From an uncultured Christensenella sp. (GTDB lineage Bacteria > Bacillota > Clostridia > Christensenellales > UBA1242): a DNA stretch of 54,304 nt. Location: NCBI GenBank assembly GCA_949300385.1, contig CASGDZ010000001.1, positions 221,461 through 275,764 on the forward strand. The letters are read 5' to 3'. Position 1 is the stretch's first letter. Each line of letters opens with the position of its first letter. Of the stretch, positions 1 through 8,739 are shown one piece after another. The position numbers and the translations under genes were made by a program. The notes beneath the pieces are model-generated. The model worked only from the letters and a program-made list of their open reading frames with translations. It was not told the origin of the DNA and searched no databases.

Positions 1-231
1 GGCATTGAAGGCATTAAAACTATTAATTTCTAATTTTTTTCTAACATACTCTACGACTAAAAATAGATAAATATATAATAATCCAAAGGCAATTAATCCT
101 AAAATTGACGAACCCTTAAAATCAAAGAAAAATACGCAAATTTCTTTTCCTGACGCAAAGCCAACACCAATAATTGCACTTAATATCAAAAAATAGTCCA
201 CGATAGTGGACCATACTTTTCCACCTTTCAT
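1..231 (-). CDS. YkvI-like membrane transporter, N-terminal part
   Basis: This is a partial gene: the ATG is at 231 and 77 codons run off the window at base 1, so the C-terminus is missing. The first residues read MKGGKVWSTIVDYFLILSAI, followed by GVGFASGKE, a glycine-rich first membrane helix typical of the YkvI family in the APC transporter superfamily. A second hydrophobic segment follows at about residues 46-62. The transported substrate is not known from sequence. It lies 45 bases downstream of the zinc-ribbon gene on the same strand, with no clear terminator between, so it could be the last gene of the dnaG-rpoD operon. The family call rests on the GxGFASGxE motif. Confidence 0.65.
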   Translation of the reverse strand, partial: MKGGKVWSTIVDYFLILSAIIGVGFASGKEICVFFFDFKGSSILGLIAFGLLYIYLFLVVEYVRKKLEINSFNAFNA

Positions 232-276
232 ATTAATTTATATGAAAGATGAATTAAATTAATGCAGAAATATATT

Positions 277-972
277 TTAATTGTACATTATAATTCTTCC
301 GCAATGCTCACATGTAAGCATTTTGCTTGCTTTTAACTTTTCAATGAAATTAAGTGGCAATTCAACTTTGCACCCGCCACAGAATCTATCCTCTAATGGC
401 ACATACACAGGGAAGATTCCATTCGCTTTCATTTGTTTATATTTTTCGTATTTATCTTTGTCTACAATTGATTGTTCAAGTTTCTTAATCTGTTTTTCTA
501 ATTCTGCTATTTTTGGAGCAACCTCTTGTTTCTTTTGTTCAATCTTTGCCTTAATTAAAGTTGAACGCTTCTTTGCTTCAGTAAGTTTATTTGATAATTC
601 TGAGCTTTTTCTAACAATTTCTTCAGACTTGCGAACCAAATCATCTATTTTCCTATTTTCTTCGCTCAATTCTCCAACAAGCGAATTTGCGTCTGTTATA
701 AGATTCTCTATGTTCTCTAGGTCAATGTTATCGGTATTACGCTTACGAACTATTTCGCTTGTACCCTTATATTTATTATATTTAGCAAGTTCAGCATTAT
801 ATTGAACTAATACATCGTTAGCCTGTGCTTCAAGTTGTTCGAAACGCGCGCGCCCTTCTTGTAACAATTTTTTATAATTTCTAAAGTCCATACTCGCTGG
901 GCACTTATCAACTTCTCGCTCTAATGTTCTAATCTGCCTATCAATTTTTTGTATTTCTAAAATTGTTTTCAT
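277..972 (-). CDS. Zinc-ribbon coiled-coil protein (COG1579 type)
   Basis: This is a 231-residue cytoplasmic protein. Residues 1-180 are almost entirely charged heptad-like sequence, predicted as a long helical hairpin. The C-terminus carries two cysteine pairs, CGGC near residue 200 and CEHC near residue 223, forming a C4 zinc ribbon. This layout matches the COG1579/zf-RING_7 family, a putative nucleic-acid-binding group often encoded near rpoD and Nif3-family genes. The molecular role is not established. The ATG shares one base with the TAA of rpoD (TAATG), so the two are probably translationally coupled. A GGGAG lies about 11 bases upstream. Confidence 0.85.
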   Translation of the reverse strand: MKTILEIQKIDRQIRTLEREVDKCPASMDFRNYKKLLQEGRARFEQLEAQANDVLVQYNAELAKYNKYKGTSEIVRKRNTDNIDLENIENLITDANSLVGELSEENRKIDDLVRKSEEIVRKSSELSNKLTEAKKRSTLIKAKIEQKKQEVAPKIAELEKQIKKLEQSIVDKDKYEKYKQMKANGIFPVYVPLEDRFCGGCKVELPLNFIEKLKASKMLTCEHCGRIIMYN

Positions 973-2069
973 TATTTACCATTTCTCCCTTTATCATCAT
1001 CTTCGTTCATAAAATCATCTCTTAATTTTTTCAATTTGCTAGGATGACGCAATTTTCTAAGTGCTTTAGCTTCAATTTGTCTAATACGCTCACGCGTAAC
1101 TGAAAATTCTCTACCTACTTCTTCCAGTGTTCGTGGGTGTGAATCATCAAGTCCATAACGAAGCCTTATGACTTTTTGCTCGCGCGGAGTTAATGTCTCA
1201 AGCACGCTCATTAATTGTTCTTTCAACATATTTTGTTGTGCAATTTCTTGCGGAGAAAGTGCATTTTCATCTGGGATAATATCTCCAATTTTGCTCTCTT
1301 CCTCATGTCCCATTTTACTTTCGAGAGATATTGGGTCTTGTGAAATTCGTTGAACTTCTACAACTTTTTCAACTGTAGTATTTAATCGCTCCGCTATCTC
1401 TTCAACGGATGGGTCTCGACCTAACTCTTGTTGTAAATCTCTTACTGCCTTATTTTGTTTATATATAGTCTCAACCATATGGACAGGCACGCGCATTAAT
1501 CTTCCTTGATCAGAAATCGCACGAGTGATAGACTGCCTTATCCACCATGTACCATAAGTCGAAAATTTATAACCCTTGGTATAGTCAAATTTTTCAACCG
1601 CTTTTGACAAACCTAAATTCCCTTCTTGAATAAGATCCAAAAATGGCAATTTATTTTGATAATGCTTTGCAATACTGACAACTAATCGCAAATTTGATTC
1701 CCACAATTTATTTCTAGCGTATACACTATGCTCTTCTTTTAATTGACGACTAAGTTCGCACTCCTCTTCTGCTGATAAAAGCGGAATGTTTCCAATTTCT
1801 TTTAAATACATCTTAACTGGGTCATTTACATTAATTTGACTGATTATACTTTCGAATTCTTTATCATCAACAGGAATATCGCTGACTGAATCAGTAATAG
1901 TTATTCCATTTGAAATTAAAAATTGTTTTACTTCCTCTACTTCTTCAGCATTAATATCTTCGTACTTACCGATAAGTTTAGAGCATAATCTATCTTCTGA
2001 AATAGATTTTTGATGGTTAGTTTTAAATTGCTCTAACAACTTAGTTTTTATCTCATCTAAATTAATCAT
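972..2069 (-). CDS. rpoD: Primary sigma factor RpoD (SigA)
   Basis: This is the housekeeping sigma-70 factor, about 365 residues. Region 1.2 contains [12 protein letters not shown]. Region 2 runs from [13 protein letters not shown] through [11 protein letters not shown] to [10 protein letters not shown], including the tryptophan pair that opens the -10 element. The region 4.2 helix-turn-helix reads [19 protein letters not shown] start it at the ATG at 2069 (MINLDEI) because AGGAG sits at a good distance upstream; an in-frame ATG at 2090 has no such site. The start overlaps the end of the preceding sigma-like gene by 8 bases. The dnaG-rpoD order is the usual macromolecular-synthesis arrangement, here with an extra gene inserted. 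Confidence 0.97.
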   Translation of the reverse strand: MINLDEIKTKLLEQFKTNHQKSISEDRLCSKLIGKYEDINAEEVEEVKQFLISNGITITDSVSDIPVDDKEFESIISQINVNDPVKMYLKEIGNIPLLSAEEECELSRQLKEEHSVYARNKLWESNLRLVVSIAKHYQNKLPFLDLIQEGNLGLSKAVEKFDYTKGYKFSTYGTWWIRQSITRAISDQGRLMRVPVHMVETIYKQNKAVRDLQQELGRDPSVEEIAERLNTTVEKVVEVQRISQDPISLESKMGHEEESKIGDIIPDENALSPQEIAQQNMLKEQLMSVLETLTPREQKVIRLRYGLDDSHPRTLEEVGREFSVTRERIRQIEAKALRKLRHPSKLKKLRDDFMNEDDDKGRNGK

Positions 2070-2583
2070 TTCTTTTCTCCTGAAATTCATCTTTTATGTG
2101 TTCACCGATATAATAAATCATGTAATCTTTAAAATCAATTTTTGCACTTGGATCATATTTATCAATTGCTTGCATAAGTCCAATATTTGCAATTTGTACC
2201 AAATCTTGTATATCTACATCTTTATGAAGTGATTTATAATTCAAGCATAAATGCAATACATCTTTTAAGTTTGAATTAATTATTTCGTGTCTTGTTGATT
2301 CATCATGTGTTTCAAAATAAGTCTTTAATTTTGCATTTAATTGTCTCTTGTTTAATTGTTTAACTTTTTTTAGATCTACATAATAATCCAATATTTTCTC
2401 TAGTTCTGTTTCATCAAAATCTGATGTTGTACTTGGTTGGAATCTTGACGACAAGTATGCTAATATATCGTCGTGATTGTATCTCCCCGCTGAAGCAAAT
2501 TCAAGATATGTTTTATCTATATCATCTACTTTAAGCCCAGTAAGATATTTATATAGCTTGTCCGTTTCGTCTATCTTTATCAC
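2062..2583 (-). CDS. Sigma-70 region 2-like protein lacking regions 3 and 4
   Basis: This is a 173-residue protein between dnaG and rpoD. Residues 103-168 align by eye with sigma-70 region 2 of the neighbouring Rpo[13 protein letters not shown] matches [12 protein letters not shown], and [18 protein letters not shown] matches [18 protein letters not shown]. The stretch that contacts the -10 element differs: RpoD has [10 protein letters not shown], this protein has [10 protein letters not shown], so both tryptophans are tyrosines. There is no region 4. The first 100 residues match nothing I recognise. It starts at GTG with AAGGAGAAAAA upstream; that GTG overlaps the dnaG stop (GTGA), and its own stop overlaps the rpoD start. 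It might be a split-sigma subunit, a decoy or an RNA polymerase-binding regulator. Confidence 0.75.
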   Translation of the reverse strand: MIKIDETDKLYKYLTGLKVDDIDKTYLEFASAGRYNHDDILAYLSSRFQPSTTSDFDETELEKILDYYVDLKKVKQLNKRQLNAKLKTYFETHDESTRHEIINSNLKDVLHLCLNYKSLHKDVDIQDLVQIANIGLMQAIDKYDPSAKIDFKDYMIYYIGEHIKDEFQEKRND

Positions 2584-4358
2584 TTTTTCTCCTTATTAAT
2601 ACGATTTGTAATTTCTTGCAATTTCTTTAAATTATCCATAATTTCTTGTTCTGATTTTGCGCTATCTAATTCGCGTTGAATACGCGCACGCTCTTTTTGT
2701 AATTCGTATAGTTTTATTCTCGCGATAGTTTCAGATAAGAATTTTGGATAGACCTCTTCAGACGGAAAGTCGTAATTTATCACTTTATCAATAAGCGAAT
2801 CTTTCTCAATGTCAAAATTATCAAATAATGTTGATACATTATAATTTTTGTCATTATTGATTCGGTCTTTTAAAAATTTATACAATTCGCTCAATTCATC
2901 ATCACCATTAAACAACTCTTCTATTTCAGACAAATTCTTAATTTTATTGTAGAGCATTGAGGCTAAAAGCATAATCTTACTCTCAATAATAAAATTATCT
3001 CTAGTCATCTCTTCACCTTGAGAGTGCTGTTCTATTTCTTTTGTATTATTACCATCTGTCACTAAATCAAGACTTTTTCTGAGCGCATAAATAGGAATTT
3101 TTACCATTTTTTGCACTAAAGTTAAATAAATTTCTCTTTCAGCAGGTGAAGAAAATTTTGCTATGTAATCTAGTGCCTCTGATATATACTTAGATTTATC
3201 CGCATTTTGATTTAAATCATATTTTTTCGCTGTATCGGTTAATATAAAGTCTACACAATCAACCGCATTATTTAATTCATTCATGAAAGCATCTTTTCCA
3301 AATTTCTTTATGAATTCGTCTGGGTCTTTTGCTCCGACAAGTCTAACAACCTTGACATTCAAGCCTGAATCTTTTAGTACATCTATCGCTTTATATGTAG
3401 CATTATTTCCTGCGCTGTCGCCATCTAAACATAGAATAACATTTGAAACTAATTGTCTAATCTTTTTTGCATGTTGTGTAGTTAATGCAGTACCCATACA
3501 GCCTATTGTATTATCTATACCTACTTGGTGGCAAGCAATAACATCGATATGTCCTTCTACTATAACTATAGTATCAAGCATATTATTTTGCTTCTTTTTA
3601 TCTCTAACAAAATTATAAGCAAACAAAATTTCGCTTTTGTTGAATACTATGCTTTGCGGAGAATTTTTGTATTTTGTGTGATCTGGATTATCTTCTATGC
3701 TTCGTCCTGAATAGGCTACAACATCGCCAAATCCATTGAAAATAGGGAATATTAATCTTTTTCCATAAAAATCATATAATCCCCAGTCGCCTTTCCCTAC
3801 AACACCAGCCATGAGCATATCATTTGGTTTAAATCCTAATTTTAACAAATGCTTTGGCAAATCTTCATAGTTGAGCGAAGCACCAATTTGGAATTTTTCT
3901 ATCATTTCCGCTGATATTCCGCGTTTTAACAAATATTTTGATTGTTCGCTATCTGGATTTGACAATAAATTATTATGATAGAAATCTGTTGTTGCTCTTA
4001 GTATTTGATATACTATATCTCTATCGCGCTTTTTCTTACGCATTTCGTCCGATTCTTCTTGATTGGGAAGTTCAACACCACTTTCTTTTGCTATAAGTTT
4101 CACAGCATTATAGAAATCTATATTCTCCATTTTCATTACGAAATTGAATATATTTCCGCTCTCTCCACAACCAAAGCATTTATAGTATTGATGTTCCTGA
4201 TTGACTGCAAAAGATGGCGTTTTCTCGTTATGGAATGGACAGCATGCCCAAAAATTAGCACCCCTACGGGTGAGAGTTATATATTTAGAAATATAGTCAA
4301 CAATATCAATCTTAGACCTTAAATAATCTAAAAATGAACTATCAAAACCACCTTTCAT
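2580..4358 (-). CDS. dnaG: DNA primase
   Basis: This 592-residue protein makes RNA primers at the replication fork. The N-terminal CHC2 zinc finger is visible (CCPFHNEKTPSF then YKCFGCGESGN, about residues 38-70). The TOPRIM catalytic core has VIVEGHIDVIA and the acidic LCLDGDSAGN. A divergent helicase-binding domain follows after about residue 440. The length is normal. The ATG at 4358 has only a distant GGGAG upstream. The stop overlaps the GTG of the sigma-like gene, giving a dnaG, sigma-like, rpoD coupled order. I could not identify a convincing promoter in the AT-rich 4359-4440. Confidence 0.97.
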   Translation of the reverse strand: MKGGFDSSFLDYLRSKIDIVDYISKYITLTRRGANFWACCPFHNEKTPSFAVNQEHQYYKCFGCGESGNIFNFVMKMENIDFYNAVKLIAKESGVELPNQEESDEMRKKKRDRDIVYQILRATTDFYHNNLLSNPDSEQSKYLLKRGISAEMIEKFQIGASLNYEDLPKHLLKLGFKPNDMLMAGVVGKGDWGLYDFYGKRLIFPIFNGFGDVVAYSGRSIEDNPDHTKYKNSPQSIVFNKSEILFAYNFVRDKKKQNNMLDTIVIVEGHIDVIACHQVGIDNTIGCMGTALTTQHAKKIRQLVSNVILCLDGDSAGNNATYKAIDVLKDSGLNVKVVRLVGAKDPDEFIKKFGKDAFMNELNNAVDCVDFILTDTAKKYDLNQNADKSKYISEALDYIAKFSSPAEREIYLTLVQKMVKIPIYALRKSLDLVTDGNNTKEIEQHSQGEEMTRDNFIIESKIMLLASMLYNKIKNLSEIEELFNGDDELSELYKFLKDRINNDKNYNVSTLFDNFDIEKDSLIDKVINYDFPSEEVYPKFLSETIARIKLYELQKERARIQRELDSAKSEQEIMDNLKKLQEITNRINKEKK

Positions 4359-4536
4359 CTTATGCGCAACTCCCGATAATGAAAAAATACAACAAACAAA
4401 GCATAAATCCTAAAAAATAAATATAAAATTAAAAAAATTTGTTTAAAAACTATCTATATTTACAATCAAAAATTTCCTCTTCGTTTCTTAATACAACAAA
4501 GATTTTTATTTTCCTAAAATTTTTATAAATTTTTTT

Positions 4537-4565
4537 AAAAAAAAGACCCGCAATAAGCGAGCCTT
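4537..4565 (-). terminator. Intrinsic terminator of rplJL
   Basis: On the minus strand an 8-pair stem (AGGCTCGC with GCGGGTCT, including two G-U pairs) is followed by a run of eight T. It lies just after the rplL stop codon and separates the ribosomal operon from dnaG. Confidence 0.85.
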
Positions 4566-4580
4566 AAACAGCATAAAGAA

Positions 4581-4949
4581 TTATTTAAGTTCAACAGTAG
4601 CACCAGCAACTTCAAGAGCCTTCTTAAGTGCTTCAGCATCTTCTTTAGAAACATTTTCTTTAACGTTTGCAGGAGCACCTTCAACAAGTGCTTTTGCTTC
4701 CATCAAGCCAAGGCCAGTAGCCTCACGAACAGCTTTGATGACTTCAATCTTGTTAGCTCCAACTTCCTTTAATACAACTGTGAATTCAGTCTTTTCTTCT
4801 TCAGCTGGAGCGGCACTAGCTGCTGCTGGTCCAGCAACAACTGCTGCAGCTGCGCTAACACCAAATTCTTCTTCCAAAGCCTTAACTAATTCGTTAAGTT
4901 CAACGACTGATTTAGTTTTGATCTCTTCTACGATTTCTTGTACTGTCAT
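4581..4949 (-). CDS. rplL: Ribosomal protein L7/L12
   Basis: This 122-residue stalk protein recruits translation GTPases to the 50S subunit. The N-terminal dimerisation helices ([17 protein letters not shown]), an alanine-rich hinge around residues 35-52 and the conserved C-terminal domain ([20 protein letters not shown], then [15 protein letters not shown]) are all present. AAGGAG precedes the ATG. It is 79 bases after rplJ and is followed by an intrinsic terminator. The L10:L12 gene pair is conserved, but here it is separate from rplK-rplA and rpoBC and sits between ppdK and dnaG. Confidence 0.98.
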   Translation of the reverse strand: MTVQEIVEEIKTKSVVELNELVKALEEEFGVSAAAAVVAGPAAASAAPAEEEKTEFTVVLKEVGANKIEVIKAVREATGLGLMEAKALVEGAPANVKENVSKEDAEALKKALEVAGATVELK

Positions 4950-5028
4950 TTTATTCTCCTTTTTAATTAAATAGTCTTTTTAATACCTAACTCGACTACT
5001 GTTAGATATAAGTCTAATAGAAATACAA

Positions 5029-5511
5029 TTATTTCTCTGCGATTGCTTTGAATGCACGAGCAAGACTTGCAACTGGTGCATTGAGGACATATAGTAATTG
5101 AGCAACAAGTTGTTCCTTTCCTGGTATAGAAGCAAGTACATTGACTTCACTTTCGCTAATCGCTTTACCATCTGATAATCCAGCCTTGATAGAAAGTGTA
5201 GTATAATCTTTAGTTGCATTCTTAACCATACGAGGAGCAGTTGTCTCATCTTCTAGACCGAAAGCAAATGCTGTCGTGCCGTTTAATACTTCATCTAAAC
5301 CAGTGATTCCAAGTTGTTCACAAGCTTTTTTGAAAAGAGTGTTTTTAATAACTTTGTAAACAACATTGTGTTCTCTCAAACTTTTTCTTAAAGCAGTATC
5401 TTGACTAACAGTGATACCACGATAATCAAGCAAAACAACAGATTTAGAAGTATTAATTAAATTCTTAATTTCCTCTACCGCATTTTTCTTAGCTTCTAGA
5501 TTTGCTGACAC
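5029..5511 (-). CDS. rplJ: Ribosomal protein L10
   Basis: L10 anchors L7/L12 dimers on 23S rRNA. I start it at the GTG at 5511 (read VSANLEAKK), because AAAGGAGG lies just upstream; that gives 160 residues, a normal L10 length. The longer in-frame reading from 5604 would translate the L10 leader RNA and is unlikely. The usual features are present: SVVLDYRGITVSQ near the N-terminus and the C-terminal helix that binds L12. Expression is probably autoregulated through the leader just upstream. Confidence 0.95.
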   Translation of the reverse strand: MSANLEAKKNAVEEIKNLINTSKSVVLLDYRGITVSQDTALRKSLREHNVVYKVIKNTLFKKACEQLGITGLDEVLNGTTAFAFGLEDETTAPRMVKNATKDYTTLSIKAGLSDGKAISESEVNVLASIPGKEQLVAQLLYVLNAPVASLARAFKAIAEK

Positions 5512-5655
5512 TTTATCCTCCTTTATGCTTTTTAAATAAAAATTCCTCTTGCGATAGACAAAAGGAATATAATCGACATAATTTCTTCTATCCTGCATGG
5601 GCAAATGTTAGGCGATACCGCACCCATGGTCTAAGGCATGAATTTTTATTTAACT
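5512..5655 (-). ncRNA. L10 leader (autoregulatory ribosomal protein leader)
   Basis: The transcript from the promoter at 5662-5690 carries an element resembling the Firmicutes L10 leader: a TTAGAC segment near 5630, a CATGGG/CCCATG stem (about 5621-5627 with 5594-5599), a CCTAAC segment near 5610 and GCAGGA near 5592. It is followed by a terminator hairpin at 5533-5568. A GATAGA segment near 5585-5590 can pair with TCTATC in the terminator loop, offering an antiterminator. Binding of L10-L12 to such leaders is known to reduce downstream expression. This element fills most of the gene-free stretch 5512-5870. Confidence 0.75.
5533..5568 (-). terminator. Attenuator hairpin upstream of rplJ
   Basis: On the minus strand a 10-pair stem (ATTCCTTTTG with CAAGAGGAAT, one G-U) encloses a 7-base loop and is followed by TTTTTATTT. 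It lies between the L10 leader and the rplJ ribosome binding site, where a regulated terminator would be expected. Confidence 0.75.
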
Positions 5656-5661
5656 TTTGTT

Positions 5662-5690
5662 ATTGTATAATTTTTTTATACAATTGTCAA
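5662..5690 (-). promoter_or_regulatory. Promoter of rplJL
   Basis: There is a perfect -35 TTGACA (5685-5690), a 17-base spacer and a -10 TACAAT (5662-5667) reading toward rplJ. The predicted start near 5655 gives a leader of about 140 bases. Confidence 0.85.
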
Positions 5691-5737
5691 TATATTTTAA
5701 ACAATTTTCTAAAAATTTTTAAATTATATTAATCTTG

Positions 5738-5769
5738 AAAAAGGAAAAATTTCTAAACTTTTCCTTTTT
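5738..5769. terminator. Terminator downstream of ppdK
   Basis: A symmetrical A-rich/T-rich hairpin (AAAAAGGAAAA and its complement around a 10-base loop) can work on either strand. On the minus strand it ends the ppdK transcript before the rplJ promoter. Confidence 0.7.
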
Positions 5770-5796
5770 ATCATTTTGATAATAATTCTTATTTTA

Positions 5797-5866
5797 TAGC
5801 GGTTGCTCCTTTTCCCCTTTCGCAACTTCTCAGTTGCGCTGGGGTCCCCTGGCGTTTAGCCTTGCT
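5797..5866 (-). other. GC-rich structured element in the ppdK 3' untranslated region
   Basis: These 70 bases directly after the ppdK stop are far richer in G and C than the surroundings. On the minus strand CGCAACT (5832-5838) pairs with AGTTGCG (5821-5827) inside a CCCC/GGGG stem (5841-5844 with 5814-5817). Competing partners exist: a second GGGG at 5846-5849, and a second GCAAC at 5801-5806 complementary to the GTTGC arm. No known RNA family was recognised. Confidence 0.5.
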
Positions 5867-5870
5867 CTAT

Positions 5871-8513
5871 TTACTTGCGTGGAAATTTAATATTCGCTTG
5901 AGCGGCGGCTAAACGGGCGATAGGAACGCGATATGGTGAACATGATACATAATCAAGTCCTATCTTATGGCAGAATTCGATTGATGAAGGGTCTCCACCA
6001 TGTTCGCCACATATTCCTGCATGAAGATTTGGTCTAGTAGATTTACCAAGTTTTATAGCCATTTCCATTAACTTTCCTACACCATTAGTGTCTAGACGTG
6101 CAAATGGGTCGCTTTCATAAATCTTATTAGCGTAATATGATGGTAAGAATTTACCTGCATCATCACGACTAAATCCAAATGTCATTTGTGTTAAATCGTT
6201 AGTACCAAAGCAGAAGAATTCAGCATGCTTTGCTATCTCGTCTGCTGTTAAAGCCGCGCGTGGAATTTCAATCATAGTGCCGACTTCATATTTCAAGTTA
6301 GATTTTGCTTCTTTAATAACTTTGTCAGCAGTATCTACAACTATCTTTTTAACAAATTCTAATTCTTTGACTTCGCCTATTAATGGTATCATAATTTCTG
6401 GTTGGACATTCCAATCTTTATGTCTATTTTGCACATTTATTGCGGCTTTAATAATCGCTCTTGTTTGCATAACAGCAATTTCAGGATAAGTCACAGTCAA
6501 TCGGCAACCACGATGTCCCATCATAGGGTTAAATTCGTGCAAGTCTGCAATTATTTGTTTAATTTGAGCGACAGTCTTTCCTTGCGTTTTTGCGAGCGCA
6601 GAAATGTCCTCTTCTGTCGTAGGTACAAATTCGTGCAAAGGTGGGTCTAAGAAACGAATTGTCACAGGCATACCTTTCATCGCTTCCATTAAACCTTCAA
6701 AGTCTTTTTGTTGCATAGGTTCAATCTTGTTCAACGCAATTTCTCTTTCTTCAAGTGTGTCCGAACAAATCATTTCGCGGAATGCACCTATTCTATCTGG
6801 GTCAAAGAACATATGCTCAGTACGGCAAAGTCCTATACCTTGAGCGCCCAACTCAATAGCGCGTTTTGCGTCCGTAGGTGTATCCGAATTTGTTCTAACA
6901 TCTAATGCTTTATATTTATCAGCAAGGCGCATAATTCGACCAAAATAACCGCTATTAGGGTCAGCAGGGACAGTCTTAATCTCACAATTATAGATTTTAC
7001 CTGTTGAACCATCGAGTGAGATTGCGTCTCCTTCATGATATGTCTTTCCTGCCAAAGTGAAGCACTTATTCTCTTCATCCATCTTTATGTCGCCACAACC
7101 GGAAACACAGCATGTGCCCATGCCACGTGCAACTACGGCAGCGTGTGAAGTCTGTCCGCCACGAACAGTCAATATGCCTTGCGCATATTTCATACCCTCG
7201 ATATCTTCTGGGCTAGTCTCTAAACGAACTAGTACCACTCTTTTACCTTTCTTTCCTTCAGTTACGGCGTCTTCTGCAGTGAAAACTATGCTACCAGTAG
7301 CCGCACCTGGGCTTGCTGGTATACCTTTACCCACAACATTATTTTTGTCTGCATCTTTAAGTGCGTTTGCGTCAAATGTTGGATGAAGTAGCATATCAAG
7401 TGATTTCGCGTCAATTTGCATAAGCGCTTCTTGTTCGCTAATCATACCCTCATCTATAAGGTCGCAAGCAATTTTAATAGCAGCGGCTGCAGTACGTTTA
7501 CCATTACGTGTTTGAAGCATATAAAGTTTTTTATTTTCTATAGTAAACTCCATATCTTGCATGTCACGATAATGTTTTTCTAGGATATTACAAATTTTAT
7601 TAAATTGCTCATAAACTTCTGGCATAACTTCTGCCATTTTTGAAATAGGCATAGGAGTACGAACACCTGCAACGACATCTTCGCCTTGTGCGTTAAGCAA
7701 GAATTCTCCCATCAAGCCCTTTTCACCCGTTGCTGGATTACGAGTAAATGCAACACCTGTGCCACTCGTTTCGCCCATGTTACCAAATACCATCATTTGT
7801 ACATTAACCGCTGTACCCCATGAATAAGGAATATCGTGGTCCATACGATAAATGTTAGCGCGTGGATTATCCCATGAACGGAATACCGCTTTTATTGCTT
7901 CGAATAATTGCTCTTTAGGGTCAGATGGAAACTCTTTACCTAATTGTTTTTTATACTCTAATTTAAATTGATTAGCAAGTTCTTTAAGGTCATCTGCTGT
8001 CAATTCGACATCGTATGTAACGCCCTTTTTCTCTTTCATTTGGTCGATAAGTTTTTCAAAATACTTCTTACCAACTTCCATAACAACATCAGAGAACATT
8101 TGAATAAATCTACGATAGCAGTCCCATGCCCAACGCGGATTACCACTCTTTTTTGCCAATGTTTCAACAACGGACTCGTTTAGTCCTAAATTCAAAATTG
8201 TATCCATCATTCCAGGCATACTTGCTCGCGCGCCTGAACGAACAGAAACTAAAAGTGGATTTTCTTTATCACCAAATTTCTTGCCTGTGATTTTTTCCAT
8301 TTTGGCAATATTCTCAAAAATTTCTGCCTTAATGCTTTCGTTAATTTGACGGCCGTCTTCATAATATTGAGTACATGCCTCAGTACTTATTGTAAAACCT
8401 TGTGGTACAGGAAGACCGATTTTTGTCATTTCTGCAAGATTCGCACCTTTACCACCTAAAAGCTCACGCATATTTGCGTTGCCTTCGCTGAATTGATAAA
8501 CATATTTTTTCAT
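5871..8513 (-). CDS. ppdK: Pyruvate, phosphate dikinase
   Basis: This 880-residue enzyme interconverts pyruvate, ATP and phosphate with phosphoenolpyruvate, AMP and diphosphate, a common glycolytic or gluconeogenic step in anaerobes. The N-terminal ATP-grasp domain has GGKGANLAEM and VRSGARASMPGMMDT. The phosphohistidine domain has GGQTSHAAVVARGMG. The PEP-binding barrel ends with GICGEHGGDPSS. I start at the ATG at 8513 (MKKYVYQF), which follows GGGAGAATTT; an in-frame upstream ATG at 8570 has no support. The length is standard. It appears monocistronic, with its own terminator and an unusual structured 3' tail. Confidence 0.97.
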   Translation of the reverse strand: MKKYVYQFSEGNANMRELLGGKGANLAEMTKIGLPVPQGFTISTEACTQYYEDGRQINESIKAEIFENIAKMEKITGKKFGDKENPLLVSVRSGARASMPGMMDTILNLGLNESVVETLAKKSGNPRWAWDCYRRFIQMFSDVVMEVGKKYFEKLIDQMKEKKGVTYDVELTADDLKELANQFKLEYKKQLGKEFPSDPKEQLFEAIKAVFRSWDNPRANIYRMDHDIPYSWGTAVNVQMMVFGNMGETSGTGVAFTRNPATGEKGLMGEFLLNAQGEDVVAGVRTPMPISKMAEVMPEVYEQFNKICNILEKHYRDMQDMEFTIENKKLYMLQTRNGKRTAAAAIKIACDLIDEGMISEQEALMQIDAKSLDMLLHPTFDANALKDADKNNVVGKGIPASPGAATGSIVFTAEDAVTEGKKGKRVVLVRLETSPEDIEGMKYAQGILTVRGGQTSHAAVVARGMGTCCVSGCGDIKMDEENKCFTLAGKTYHEGDAISLDGSTGKIYNCEIKTVPADPNSGYFGRIMRLADKYKALDVRTNSDTPTDAKRAIELGAQGIGLCRTEHMFFDPDRIGAFREMICSDTLEEREIALNKIEPMQQKDFEGLMEAMKGMPVTIRFLDPPLHEFVPTTEEDISALAKTQGKTVAQIKQIIADLHEFNPMMGHRGCRLTVTYPEIAVMQTRAIIKAAINVQNRHKDWNVQPEIMIPLIGEVKELEFVKKIVVDTADKVIKEAKSNLKYEVGTMIEIPRAALTADEIAKHAEFFCFGTNDLTQMTFGFSRDDAGKFLPSYYANKIYESDPFARLDTNGVGKLMEMAIKLGKSTRPNLHAGICGEHGGDPSSIEFCHKIGLDYVSCSPYRVPIARLAAAQANIKFPRK

Positions 8514-8541
8514 AAATTCTCCCTTTTTATGCAATAATTTT

Positions 8542-8570
8542 AGTTTACAAAACAACAAATAAAAAAGCAA
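8542..8570 (-). promoter_or_regulatory. Possible promoter of ppdK
   Basis: There is a TTGCTT (8565-8570), a 17-base spacer and TAAACT (8542-8547) upstream of the ppdK ribosome binding site. Both hexamers are imperfect. A 10-base palindrome ACATGCATGT lies just upstream. The rest of 8514-8739 is AT-rich with nothing else convincing. Confidence 0.4.
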
Positions 8571-8739
8571 GTAAATACATGCATGTTTCTAATTTAATAC
8601 ATTAAATTATAAAAAAATAAAAAATACTCGAAAATTTTTATAAATATCCTGTATTTTTATCTATATTTTATATTTTATTAAAATTTTAAAAATAAATATA
8701 ATTTAAAAAGAACATATATGCAATTTAATAATTATAATT

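Noticed and set aside
197..210. Palindrome TCCACGATAGTGGA
   Set aside because: It lies within the coding sequence of the YkvI-like gene near its start and is short enough to be chance.
281..805. Long open frame on the plus strand opposite the zinc-ribbon gene
   Set aside because: It is antisense to a well-supported coding sequence and shows no family motif or ribosome binding site.
4980..5249. Minus-strand open frame of 89 codons overlapping rplJ in another frame
   Set aside because: It lies inside the certain rplJ gene and its sequence shows no protein family character.
5512..5604. N-terminal extension of L10 from an ATG at 5604
   Set aside because: It would translate through the L10 leader and attenuator; the GTG at 5511 has a strong ribosome binding site and gives the normal L10 length.
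5502..5732. Plus-strand open frame of 76 codons over the rplJ upstream region
   Set aside because: It is antisense to the L10 leader and promoter and has no ribosome binding site or family match.
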